A stretch of DNA of 19,890 nt from assembly GCA_934177795.1 (NCBI GenBank), contig CAKPPS010000024.1:1-19890 (forward strand), written 5' to 3'. Position 1 is the first letter of the stretch. Each line of letters begins with the position of its first letter. Source of the stretch: an uncultured Clostridia bacterium. GTDB taxonomy: Bacteria > Bacillota > Clostridia > TANB77 > CAG-508. A program made the position numbers and the translations under genes. This document shows, in pieces, positions 1 to 7,221 of the stretch. The notes under the pieces are model-generated. The model was not told the DNA's origin. It saw nothing but the letters and a program-made list of their open reading frames with translations, and made no database searches.

Positions 1-55
1 AGTGCTTATTTTTCTATTTTAATCTTACAATCTATTTTAGTTTTACAAATTTGAT

Positions 56-694
56 TTAACTTTTACAATTCACCTTTTTTATAATTATACCTAATAAATT
101 TGCCATCTGTATTGCTTGCATTTCATTCATTATCACCCCCTTTAAATCTTCTACCCTAACAACTATACCATCTACATTACAATCAGATAAATCAATTCCT
201 TTTAATTTACTTTTAAATAATTCTACTCGTGTTAAATCACAATTATGAAATTCTATATTTTTAAAATTACATTCATTTAAGCTACTATATATCAAATTGC
301 TTTTATTTAATTTTACATTTTTAAAACTTGAATTTGATAAATTGGTATAGTTAAAATTCACTTCATTAATGTAAACATTTGTAAAATCTGATTCAATAAA
401 TTCTGTTCCTGTTAACTTGCAGTTTATAAATTTTACTTCATTAAATGCAACTTTACTAAAATTTGAATTTGATAAATCACAGTTTTTAAATATTACATGT
501 GAAAAATATGATTTTTCAAAATTGCCTTTAGTATACTGACATTTTTCGAATACACAATTTCTAAAATCATAATTTTCTGCATTTATTTTTTCTTCTATTT
601 CTTCTTTAAATTCTTTTTCTTTTATTTCATAACTTTCTTTATTTTCCTCAAGTTCTAAGCTTAAATTTATCAGTTTTGATTCATTTTCACACAT
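56..694 (-). CDS. Pentapeptide-repeat protein with N-terminal coiled coil (Qnr/MfpA-like fold)
   Basis: The 212-residue protein has a charged, Glu/Lys-rich helical or coiled-coil segment at about residues 5-40. After that a hydrophobic residue (F, L, I, V or Y) falls exactly every fifth position from F44 to V174, about 27 repeats with no break. This predicts a right-handed quadrilateral beta-helix. The C-terminus (about 183-206, LKGVIMNEMQAIQMANLLG) is a capping helix of a kind I associate with Clostridial pentapeptide proteins. Qnr and MfpA relatives mimic DNA and protect gyrase, but family membership alone does not prove that role, and the repeat lacks the Qnr loop insertions. Start choice: the frame opens with a GTG at 721, but GGAGAGG (705-711) sits 10 nt before the ATG at 694, so I use 694. 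It is divergent from the XRE gene. Confidence 0.85.
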   Translation of the reverse strand: MCENESKLINLSLELEENKESYEIKEKEFKEEIEEKINAENYDFRNCVFEKCQYTKGNFEKSYFSHVIFKNCDLSNSNFSKVAFNEVKFINCKLTGTEFIESDFTNVYINEVNFNYTNLSNSSFKNVKLNKSNLIYSSLNECNFKNIEFHNCDLTRVELFKSKLKGIDLSDCNVDGIVVRVEDLKGVIMNEMQAIQMANLLGIIIKKVNCKS

Positions 695-938
695 TTTTTC
701 TTTTCCTCTCCATTTATCCACAGTTTAATAACATTTTGTTGATAAATTTTTATTTTATTAATATATTATCAATATTTTATAAAAATTTCTACTCTTATTT
801 CTATCATTTTTTCTCATTATATATATATAATGATACTATGTGTTCTAGATTGTTTAATCTAATTGACTGTTTAGTTTTTGGCATATCTAACTGTTACTTA
901 TACATTTTTTTGTTAATTTTTTCTTATTTTTCCTAATA

Positions 939-960
939 TTAATCGAATTTTGTCGAATAA
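939..960. promoter_or_regulatory. Imperfect dyad TTAATCGA-N6-TCGAATAA upstream of the XRE gene
   Basis: The two half-sites (939-946 and 953-960) match at 7 of 8 positions as an inverted repeat with a 6-nt spacer. It lies about 55 bp upstream of the likely -10 of the XRE regulator. A binding site for that regulator, and so control of both divergent genes, is an inference. Confidence 0.35.
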
Positions 961-992
961 AACTAACTGATTTAGATTATATTAATAATGTG

Positions 993-1021
993 TTTTAGAT
1001 TATTTTTCAGCTTGCTATACT
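993..1021 (+). promoter_or_regulatory. Promoter of XRE gene (extended -10)
   Basis: The -10 is TATACT (1016-1021) preceded by TG at 1013-1014, which makes it an extended -10. The -35 (TTTTAG, about 993-998) is weak at 17-nt spacing. Transcription would start near 1028, leaving a leader of about 25 nt. One copy of the direct repeat TTTAGATTAT (994-1003) overlaps the -35. Confidence 0.5.
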
Positions 1022-1052
1022 TATATTACTAATAAATTTATGGAGGGAAACG

Positions 1053-1394
1053 ATGAATTCTATATCAAAAAGTGACATTGATAAGATTTTTGGAAAAGTT
1101 TTAAAAAATTTCCGAGTTAAAAATGGTTTTACTCAAGAAATCATGGCTGAAAAATTAGGAATTTCTTTAAAATATATTTCCAGAATAGAGAACGGATATA
1201 GTGGAATTAAAACCCAAACTTTAATAAATTATATGAATATTTTGGGAATTAGCCCAAATACAATTTTTAAAGAATTTATGACAAGTAAAACTGTACTAAA
1301 ACAAGTAGCAATATCCGAAAAATTAAACGAACTATCAGAAGAAAAAATTAATTTTGTAGATAATATGATTGATTTACTAATCAATTTTAAATAA
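1053..1394 (+). CDS. Helix-turn-helix transcriptional regulator, XRE family
   Basis: The 113-residue protein has a Cro/CI-type HTH at about residues 16-70. Visible marks are GKVLKNFRVKNGFTQEIMAE for the first two helices and LGISLKYISRIENG for the recognition helix and following turn. The remaining 40 or so residues are helical, ending in a hydrophobic segment (VDNMIDLLINF) that may dimerise. There is no sensor or peptidase domain. GGAGGG (1042-1047) lies 5 nt before the ATG. It is divergent from the pentapeptide gene and convergent with the aminopeptidase gene. Autoregulation through the repeats at 939-1003 is plausible but unproven. A phage or plasmid origin is possible for such small XRE proteins, but nothing else mobile is seen nearby. 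Confidence 0.88.
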   Translation: MNSISKSDIDKIFGKVLKNFRVKNGFTQEIMAEKLGISLKYISRIENGYSGIKTQTLINYMNILGISPNTIFKEFMTSKTVLKQVAISEKLNELSEEKINFVDNMIDLLINFK

Positions 1395-1398
1395 CGAC

Positions 1399-1440
1399 AA
1401 AAATAGATATAGCCTTTTATGGTTATATCTATTTTTATAT
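1399..1440. terminator. Bidirectional rho-independent terminator between XRE and M18 genes
   Basis: A 16-bp stem (1399-1414 with 1421-1436, one G-U pair on the plus strand) closes a 6-nt loop. It begins with AAAAA and ends with TTTTT, so both strands give a hairpin with a U-run. It lies between two convergent stop codons (1394 and 1452) and should end both transcripts. Confidence 0.9.
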
Positions 1441-1451
1441 TTGTTATTAAA

Positions 1452-2846
1452 TTACTCATTCCAAAATGCTTTATAAGTTTTGAACGCTGAATAAATATCA
1501 TATTTACTAGTTACCTCGTAAGGAGCATGCATTGATAATACAGGTACACCGCAGTCTATTACATCTGCACCTTTATTTGCAATTATAAATGCAATTGTTC
1601 CTCCTCCTCCAATGTCAACTTTTCCAAGCTCTGCCACTTGATAGCTAATATCATTTTTTTCTAATATATTTCTAATCCATGCAACATATTCTGCATTTGC
1701 ATCAGAAGCTCCAGATTTTCCTCTTGCTCCTGTGTATTTATTTAAACTAATACCTTTTCCTAAAAATCCTGCATTTGTTTTATCTGATACTGATGCATAT
1801 ATTGGGTCAAAACCAGCATCAACATCTGATGATAACATCTTAGAGAAACAAAATACCCTTTCCAATAGATTTGGTCTATTAACTTGCATTTTGTTTAATA
1901 TTTCTGATATGAAGAAGTCAAACATTTGAGATTCCATGCCTGTATTTCCCATACTTCCAATTTCTTCTTTATCAGATAATATACATACAGCTGTATTTTT
2001 TACATTTTCTAGTTCCATTAAGGCTGCTAATGACGTATAAGCACATACTTTATCATCTTGTCCATAAGCAGCTACCATACTTTCATCAAACCCTAAACTT
2101 CTTGCTTTAAATGCTGGTACTAACTCAATTTCTGTACTTGTTAAATCTGCTTCTACTATTCCGTATTTTTTATTTAAAATATTTAAAATATTTAATTTAA
2201 CCTGTTCTTTTCCTTCTTTACCATAAGGCATACTTCCTACTAATAATTGTAAATCTTCACCATTTATTCCATCTTTTAATTTTTTTACCATTTGATCTTG
2301 TGCTAAATGTGGTAATAAATCTGTGATTGTAAATATAGGGTCATTTTCATCTTCTCCAATGTTTACATCTATTTTTTCACCATTAGTTTTTACTATTGTT
2401 CCATGGATACTAAGAGGTATAGTTGTCCATTGATATTTTTTTATTCCTCCATAATAATGAGTTTTAAAATATGCCATTTCTGTATTTTCATATAATGGAT
2501 TTGGTTTTAAATCAAGTCGTGGTGAGTCTACATGTGATCCAATTATATGTAATCCATCTTCTATTTTTTCTGTTCCTATAATAGCTAGATACATACTTTT
2601 ATTTCTATTAACAAAGTATATTTTATCTCCTGGTTTTAAAGTATCAAAATTCATTATATCTTTAAATCCATGTTCATCAGCCAGTTTCCTTGCACTTTTT
2701 ATAAATTCTCTCTCTGTTTTTGAATGGTTTAAGAAGTTCATATATTTTTTTGATAAATCAAAGATCTTTTGCTTTTCTTCTTCATTAACTTTATTCCATC
2801 CATTTTCTTTTTTGTCAAATAGTTTTTCTTTTAAATCTTCTTCCAT
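1452..2846 (-). CDS. apeA: M18 family aminopeptidase (type 1)
   Basis: This is a cytosolic dinuclear-zinc aminopeptidase of 464 residues, the normal length for the bacterial M18 type 1 group, which removes N-terminal residues from peptides during turnover. The expected metal-ligand motifs are all present: GSHVDSPRL (H105), GQDDK (D264/D265), SDKEEIGS (E294/E295, general base and ligand), DVDAGFDP (D341/D343) and SMHAPYE (H440). The GGGGT loop at 413-417 and GARGKSGASDANAEY near 373-387 are also family marks. Nothing is missing. AGGAGG (2854-2859) is 7 nt before the ATG, and a TATACT -10 lies upstream. It is a single-gene transcript ending at the shared hairpin 1399-1436. Choice of type 1 over type 2 (ApeB) is by memory of the sequence family. 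Confidence 0.93.
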   Translation of the reverse strand: MEEDLKEKLFDKKENGWNKVNEEEKQKIFDLSKKYMNFLNHSKTEREFIKSARKLADEHGFKDIMNFDTLKPGDKIYFVNRNKSMYLAIIGTEKIEDGLHIIGSHVDSPRLDLKPNPLYENTEMAYFKTHYYGGIKKYQWTTIPLSIHGTIVKTNGEKIDVNIGEDENDPIFTITDLLPHLAQDQMVKKLKDGINGEDLQLLVGSMPYGKEGKEQVKLNILNILNKKYGIVEADLTSTEIELVPAFKARSLGFDESMVAAYGQDDKVCAYTSLAALMELENVKNTAVCILSDKEEIGSMGNTGMESQMFDFFISEILNKMQVNRPNLLERVFCFSKMLSSDVDAGFDPIYASVSDKTNAGFLGKGISLNKYTGARGKSGASDANAEYVAWIRNILEKNDISYQVAELGKVDIGGGGTIAFIIANKGADVIDCGVPVLSMHAPYEVTSKYDIYSAFKTYKAFWNE

Positions 2847-2879
2847 TGTATAACCTCCTATTTATTATTTTCTTTATAA

Positions 2880-2908
2880 AGTATATCATTATATTTTTTA
2901 TTTTTCCA
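2880..2908 (-). promoter_or_regulatory. Promoter of M18 aminopeptidase gene
   Basis: On the minus strand the -10 is TATACT (2880-2885), preceded by TGA, an extended -10. The -35 is TGGAAA (2903-2908, 4 of 6 matches) with a 17-nt spacer. Confidence 0.55.
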
Positions 2909-2936
2909 CTTTTTTATTATTTTATTCTTCTTTTTA

Positions 2937-2965
2937 TTGACTTGACTCCTTTTATTTGCTAAAAT
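2937..2965 (+). promoter_or_regulatory. Strong promoter with no gene behind it
   Basis: TTGACT (2937-2942), 17 nt, then TAAAAT (2960-2965), with TG at 2957-2958 forming an extended -10. A second, overlapping TTGACT lies at 2942-2947. Transcription would start near 2972. Confidence 0.65.
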
Positions 2966-2971
2966 ACCAGT

Positions 2972-3059
2972 AATAAATCATATATTTATGTATTGATTTA
3001 TTAATTATTTTTTGTTTATTGAACTAGATTTCTCCTATAATAGTAATCTAGTTCTTTTT
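2972..3059 (+). ncRNA. Candidate small RNA of about 88 nt
   Basis: The unit runs from the start site predicted by the promoter at 2937-2965 to the T-run of an intrinsic terminator (stem 3021-3030 with 3045-3054, then TTTTT). No start codon with a ribosome site and no usable reading frame lies within it, so a non-coding RNA is the simplest reading. It could instead be the leftover of a lost gene. I recognise no known RNA family. Confidence 0.4.
3021..3059 (+). terminator. Rho-independent terminator of candidate small RNA
   Basis: The perfect 10-bp stem GAACTAGATT/AATCTAGTTC has a 14-nt loop and is followed directly by TTTTT (3055-3059). Confidence 0.8.
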
Positions 3060-3087
3060 ATATATTTAATAATATTGTATAAAATAA

Positions 3088-3195
3088 CATAAGGCAAATG
3101 TTAACGACTATAATGTACAAGAATCAGTTGAATTAACAATAATTGACAACAATACATTAAAAGATACTTCTGATGGAATAATTTATTCAAAATAA
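3088..3195 (+). pseudogene. Coding remnant: C-terminal tail of an unknown protein
   Basis: A 35-codon open stretch ends in TAA at 3193-3195 and starts directly after an in-frame TAA (3085-3087), with no usable start codon or ribosome site. Its amino-acid make-up (VNDYNVQESVELTIIDNN near the middle, ending DGIIYSK) looks like real protein, unlike the surrounding AT-rich DNA. A good terminator follows 4 nt after the stop, as expected of a gene's end. I do not recognise the parent protein. Confidence 0.4.
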
Positions 3196-3198
3196 TTT

Positions 3199-3234
3199 TA
3201 TCCTACTAACAATATATGTTAGTAGGATATTTTT
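3199..3234 (+). terminator. Rho-independent terminator after the coding remnant
   Basis: A perfect 12-bp stem (3199-3210 with 3218-3229) around a 7-nt loop is followed by TTTTT. The T-run is on the plus strand only, so it does not serve the minus-strand gene at 3327. Confidence 0.85.
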
Positions 3235-3326
3235 AAAACTAATATCATATTTATTTCTATAAGTATATACTCTATCTAAGTAGTCAGAAATATTTCTTAC
3301 TATTGTTAAACTTATTATATTGAATA

Positions 3327-3650
3327 TTAATATTTTCCTAATTCTTTATATATTCCTACAGTAGAAATAATAAAACAAATTCCAACTACTATGTCTAAAA
3401 TCGAAAAATTCAAAACAGCAAATAAGGTATATAAAATTGCTAAGACAATACCAATAATTGGTCCGATTTTTTTCTTTTGCAATGATAATACCATAAATAG
3501 AATTATAAGAATTATAATTACACATCTAATTACTATTATTGGAGTTTTAGACTCAGAATTACCTAAATAAAAAAACAAACCTGGTACCTGTAATAACAAT
3601 AGAATTATTGACCATATTACTACAACTTGTTTATATTTTTTTTCATCCAT
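3327..3650 (-). CDS. Small four-helix membrane protein of unknown function
   Basis: The 107-residue protein is almost all membrane: helices at about 8-29, 37-57, 61-80 and 82-100, with the lysine-rich MDEKKYK start and the KKK at 58-60 pointing to a cytoplasmic N-terminus and loop. I recognise no family motif. Start choice: the frame is open back to an ATG at 3716, but the promoter (-35 at 3708-3713, -10 at 3685-3690) puts the transcript start near 3678. AAGGAAG (3661-3667) lies 10 nt before the ATG at 3650, so 3650 is preferred. It is transcribed alone, downstream of tRNA-Gly. Confidence 0.75.
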   Translation of the reverse strand: MDEKKYKQVVVIWSIILLLLQVPGLFFYLGNSESKTPIIVIRCVIIILIILFMVLSLQKKKIGPIIGIVLAILYTLFAVLNFSILDIVVGICFIISTVGIYKELGKY

Positions 3651-3684
3651 TTTTATAATACTTCCTTTCATTAGATTTGAAAAC

Positions 3685-3713
3685 AATATATTATAAATAA
3701 TTTTTTTTGTCAA
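3685..3713 (-). promoter_or_regulatory. Promoter of the small membrane protein gene
   Basis: On the minus strand, TTGACA (3708-3713), 17 nt, TATATT (3685-3690). The -35 begins inside the tail of the tRNA-Gly terminator just upstream. Confidence 0.75.
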
Positions 3714-3751
3714 CAAAAAATCAATCAGCTTTTATTCTCTGATTGATTTTT
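3709..3751 (-). terminator. Rho-independent terminator of tRNA-Gly
   Basis: A perfect 13-bp stem (3716-3728 with 3739-3751) around a 10-nt loop. On the minus strand it is followed by TTTTTTG, so it ends the tRNA-Gly transcript. The U-run overlaps the -35 of the next gene. Confidence 0.85.
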
Positions 3752-3792
3752 ATATCTATTGTTCTATAAAAAAACTCGAACAGATATATCAT

Positions 3793-3866
<74 letters not shown>

Positions 3867-3889
3867 ATGTTCTCTGTTCGACATTTAAA

Positions 3890-3918
3890 ATTATAAATGC
3901 TTTTTAAATTTTTGTCAA
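3890..3918 (-). promoter_or_regulatory. Promoter of tRNA-Gly
   Basis: On the minus strand, TTGACA (3913-3918), exactly 17 nt, TATAAT (3890-3895): consensus at both boxes, as expected for a tRNA gene. Confidence 0.85.
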
Positions 3919-3947
3919 TACTTTTTTTATATTTTTTTGAAATTTTA

Positions 3948-3976
3948 TTGACAAATAAAATCAAAAAAAATACAAT
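3948..3976 (+). promoter_or_regulatory. Promoter of the V-type ATPase operon
   Basis: TTGACA (3948-3953), 17 nt, TACAAT (3971-3976). This is the only clear promoter I find for the nine-gene operon. It is divergent from the tRNA-Gly promoter, with 29 bp between the two -35 boxes. Confidence 0.85.
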
Positions 3977-4005
3977 GTTATTATCATATTTAAAGAGGTG
4001 ATTTT

Positions 4006-4347
4006 GTGGACTTAAAAGTTATAGAAAACATATTAGATATAGACAATCTTTCTAAAAAAAATATTGCTGATGTGGAGAATAAAAATCAAGAAATAGAAAA
4101 ATATATTCACCAACAAATAACAGCAAAAGAAGTCGCATTAGAAGCAGAATTCCAGCAAAATATTTTAAACTTAAAACAAACATTTGAAGATGCTTTATCT
4201 AATAAAGAAAAGGATGTACAAGAAAAAACTTCTGAGAAAATTAGAGCTCAATCTAACATATTCGAAACCACTAGAGAACAAAAAGTATCAGAAATTGTAA
4301 ATTCAATATTAAAAGAGGTGGTCACAAATAATGAATACAGTAAATAG
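4006..4347 (+). CDS. V-type ATP synthase subunit G/H (peripheral stalk)
   Basis: This 113-residue, highly charged and almost wholly helical protein has a coiled coil over about 20-100. That is the size and look of the peripheral-stalk partner of subunit E (NtpF of Enterococcus, AhaH of archaea). The E/G pair holds the soluble head still against the membrane part. Sequence conservation in this family is weak, so the call rests on length, coiled coil and first place in the operon. The start is GTG with GAGGTG (3995-4000) 5 nt before it. Its end overlaps the start of the subunit C gene by 17 nt, which suggests coupled translation. Confidence 0.8.
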   Translation: MDLKVIENILDIDNLSKKNIADVENKNQEIEKYIHQQITAKEVALEAEFQQNILNLKQTFEDALSNKEKDVQEKTSEKIRAQSNIFETTREQKVSEIVNSILKEVVTNNEYSK

Positions 4348-5284
4348 TCCAAGCTTGAATGCAAAGTTAAAAGCAATGTATTCAAAAAAGTTAAAAAACA
4401 ATGATTTCGACGATTTACTAAAACAAAATACTATATCTGAGGCTATTATTCTATTAAAATCAAAATTACCAGAATTAAATGACTTACCTATAGATGCTAA
4501 TAGAATAGAACTTGAAGATTCCTTAGACTCTTTACTTATTAATGATATGAAAAAAATTATCAAATATCTGCAAGGTATTAATAAAGAAATTTTTGAAGAA
4601 TATATATTACGTTATAAAATTAATGCAATTAAACAGATGCATGAAGAAATTTCTGTTCATAATACTATATCTCAAAATAACTGGGTTAATGAATTGTTTA
4701 CAGATTTAAAACCACTTTATAATGTAACAAATCCTATTGAATTTATTGAAAAAATCCCTGATAAAGATATTAGATTAATTTTTCAAACAAAAAACAGTAT
4801 ATTTGAACGAGAAAATGCTTTAGATAAATATTATTTTGAGAATTTTTTTAAGTTAGTAAAGGGCAAAAACAAAAATATTGAATCTTTATTAAAAATGCGA
4901 ATTGATTTATTAAATGTTCTTTGGACTTATCGCTGTAAAAAATATTATGGCATTATGGATAAAAACATATTGATTAATGTCTTTTATCACATTAATTTAG
5001 ATACTATTCAAAAAATTAATGAAGCTAACTCTTTAGAAGATTTAAATCAAATTTTGCATTCAACAATTTATTCTAATATTTTACATGGTGATATTGAACA
5101 TGATATAAAAACCTACTACTATAGAAAATGTAAAAAAACCTTTAGAAATGAAATATTAGATTTAAGTATGGTTATCAGCTATTTTATGATGTTAGAAACA
5201 GAAAAAGAAAATGTTGTAACAATTATAGAAGGCATTAGATATAAAATGACTAAACAAAATATTGATAACAAAATTATAATATAA
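4331..5284 (+). CDS. atpC: V-type ATP synthase subunit C (AC39-type)
   Basis: The 317-residue helical protein fits the AC39/subunit C family, the funnel-shaped socket that joins the central rotor shaft to the membrane ring. N-terminal marks are LNAKLKAMYSKKL (about 9-21) and the DFDDLL and SEAIILL segments that begin the repeated three-helix units. A long ILRYKINAIKQ-type helix follows near 92-102. GAGGTGG (4315-4321) lies 9 nt before the ATG, inside the end of the preceding gene. Its place second, before subunit I, differs from Enterococcus, where C follows E. Length is slightly below the usual 320-380. Confidence 0.87.
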   Translation: MNTVNSPSLNAKLKAMYSKKLKNNDFDDLLKQNTISEAIILLKSKLPELNDLPIDANRIELEDSLDSLLINDMKKIIKYLQGINKEIFEEYILRYKINAIKQMHEEISVHNTISQNNWVNELFTDLKPLYNVTNPIEFIEKIPDKDIRLIFQTKNSIFERENALDKYYFENFFKLVKGKNKNIESLLKMRIDLLNVLWTYRCKKYYGIMDKNILINVFYHINLDTIQKINEANSLEDLNQILHSTIYSNILHGDIEHDIKTYYYRKCKKTFRNEILDLSMVISYFMMLETEKENVVTIIEGIRYKMTKQNIDNKIII

Positions 5285-5302
5285 ACAAAAGAGGTGAATG
5301 TT

Positions 5303-7183
5303 TTGGCAATTGAAAAGATGAAATTTTTAAGCATGACTGGTAAAGAAGAAAATTTAGATTTCATTATTGCAAATGACTTACTTGGCGCCGGTTTTCAACC
5401 AGAAAATGCTTTAAAAGTTTTAGAACAAGGGTGGAAATTGACATATTTTTCTTATGATTCCACGATTAAAGAATATCTAAAAAAGGCTGAAACTCTGTTA
5501 ACTGAATTAAATATTACTTATAAAGAAAAAAATACTCAATTAACACAAAGCTTTGAAGATATTAAAAAATTTATTGATGATTATGAATTGAAAATTAGTA
5601 CTATTCATAAGGATATCGAAAATAAACAAAAAGAAATTGAGGAATTAAGTAATAGTATAACGCCTATTACACATCTTCAAAATTTTCCAATTGAATTGGA
5701 AAAAATTTATAATTTAAAATATATGAATTTTAGATTTGGTTTTTTAACCACAGAATATTATGAACAACTTTCTACTGATATTGATGATATTGATGCAATT
5801 GTTATGGAAATAGAAAAAACTGATAAAGGTGTTTGGATAATATATTTTACTCCAGATGCTCTATCAGAAGAAGTTGATAGCTATTTTAAAGTTATGAAAT
5901 TTAAAAGAGTTTGGTTACCAGAAGATTTTAAAGGAAAACCTTCTGATGTAATTAGTGAAGTAAAAAAGTATATTCAAGAAAGTTTAACTTATGTAGAAAA
6001 TCAAAAAAATAAACTTGAACAATTAAAAGGTACTTCTGGCATTGATATTATAAATGCCTTCTTACAATTAAAGGTTTTAGAAAAAATTAATAGAGTAAAG
6101 AAATATATGGCTCATGATGATAAAGGTTCATTTTATATAGTTGGTTGGATACCTAATCAAAATTTAAAAAGTTTACTTCCTAAGTTAAAAGAACACAATG
6201 TAGCTTACACAATAAAAAGTCATGATGAAGTTGCAAGTACGCCACCTACAAAGTTAAAAAACAATAAATTAATCAAACCTTTTGAATCAATAGTAAAAAT
6301 GTATGGTACTCCAAATTACACTGAAATGGATCCAACTTGGTTTGTAGCTATAACAGCATTTTTAATGTTTGGATTTATGTTTGGTGATGTTGGACAAGGA
6401 TTAGTTATCGCAATAATAGGATTAATTTTAATGAAAAAGAAAAGTTCACTTGGACCTGTACTTACTGCTGGTGGCATTTCCGCTATAGTATTTGGTTTTA
6501 TATATGGTAGTATCTTTGGTAAAGAAGGTATTATAAAAGGTATTGTTCCTAGCCCAATGGAAAATATACAAAATATGCTTATTTTCGGAATTGCTAGTGG
6601 TGCTGTTTTGATTATTATTGCAATGATTTTTAATATAAAAAATGGTTTAAAAAATAAAGACTTAGCCAGAGCTTTATTTGATAAAAATGGTTTGGCTGGA
6701 TTAATTTTTTACTCTATTATATTAATTTCTATCGTTGGTCTATTACTTAATGGACAAATGATTTTAGGTTTAACATTAAGCCTTATATTAATTATTTTAC
6801 CTTTGATATGTATATTATTTAAAGATAATTTAGAAAAAATAATTACAAAACAAAAAAGTACAGAAAAAGCTTCTATTGTTGAAAAGATATTTGAATTAAT
6901 AGAAATGCTTTTAAGTATGGCTAGTAACACTATTTCATTTGTTAGATTAGCAGCTTTTGCAATTAACCATGTAGGATTATGTATGGCTGTATATATTTTA
7001 TCAACTATGGTTGGTGGTGCTGGAAGTCTTATAGTAGCAATTATTGGTAATATAATAGTTATTGTTTTAGAAGGTTTAATTGTTGCTATTCAAGTATTAA
7101 GACTAGAATATTATGAATTATTTAGTAGATTTTATGCTGGAGATGGAAAAGAATATATTCCAATCGAAAGCCAAAATAATTAA
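5303..7183 (+). CDS. ntpI: V-type ATP synthase subunit I (membrane stator, a-subunit)
   Basis: The 626-residue protein has a cytoplasmic N-terminal half with coiled coil (about 60-120 and 215-245) and a membrane half with about seven or eight helices from 345 on. It forms the two ion half-channels against the K ring. Visible marks are FGFMFGDVGQG, the SFVRLAAFAINH helix carrying the essential Arg (R548) and the C-terminal LRLEYYELFSRFYAGDG block. Start choice: the frame reaches a GTG at 5294, but that GTG is part of the ribosome site GAGGTG (5291-5296). The TTG at 5303, 6 nt further, gives the family-typical AIEKMKFL start. Nothing essential is missing. Confidence 0.95.
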   Translation: MAIEKMKFLSMTGKEENLDFIIANDLLGAGFQPENALKVLEQGWKLTYFSYDSTIKEYLKKAETLLTELNITYKEKNTQLTQSFEDIKKFIDDYELKISTIHKDIENKQKEIEELSNSITPITHLQNFPIELEKIYNLKYMNFRFGFLTTEYYEQLSTDIDDIDAIVMEIEKTDKGVWIIYFTPDALSEEVDSYFKVMKFKRVWLPEDFKGKPSDVISEVKKYIQESLTYVENQKNKLEQLKGTSGIDIINAFLQLKVLEKINRVKKYMAHDDKGSFYIVGWIPNQNLKSLLPKLKEHNVAYTIKSHDEVASTPPTKLKNNKLIKPFESIVKMYGTPNYTEMDPTWFVAITAFLMFGFMFGDVGQGLVIAIIGLILMKKKSSLGPVLTAGGISAIVFGFIYGSIFGKEGIIKGIVPSPMENIQNMLIFGIASGAVLIIIAMIFNIKNGLKNKDLARALFDKNGLAGLIFYSIILISIVGLLLNGQMILGLTLSLILIILPLICILFKDNLEKIITKQKSTEKASIVEKIFELIEMLLSMASNTISFVRLAAFAINHVGLCMAVYILSTMVGGAGSLIVAIIGNIIVIVLEGLIVAIQVLRLEYYELFSRFYAGDGKEYIPIESQNN

Positions 7184-7221
7184 TTTTAATTACAAAATAA
7201 ATACGAAGGGAAAGATTTAAA

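Larger units (their letters stand above)
722..1052. other. Divergent intergenic region between pentapeptide gene and XRE gene
   Basis: This very AT-rich stretch of 331 bp has no credible gene. It should hold the promoters of both divergent genes. On the plus side I see an extended -10 (TGCTATACT, 1013-1021) with a weak -35, a 10-bp direct repeat at 971-980 and 994-1003, and a dyad at 939-960. On the minus side I find no clear promoter for the pentapeptide gene. A run of alternating TA lies near 820-832. Confidence 0.5.
2847..3326. other. 480-bp region without a full gene
   Basis: It holds the M18 promoter, then on the plus strand a strong promoter (2937-2965) with a terminator about 90 nt later (3021-3059), a short coding-like remnant (3088-3195) and a second terminator (3199-3234). 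From 3235 to 3326 I see nothing. Confidence 0.7.

Noticed and set aside
846..861. Short palindrome TAGATT-GTTT-AATCTA
   Set aside because: Only 6 bp of A-T-rich stem and no T-run, so neither a terminator nor a convincing operator.
676..936. 86-codon plus-strand frame with hydrophobic residues
   Set aside because: It overlaps the start of the pentapeptide gene on the other strand, has no ribosome site, and its Phe/Tyr/Ile content is what AT-rich DNA gives by chance.
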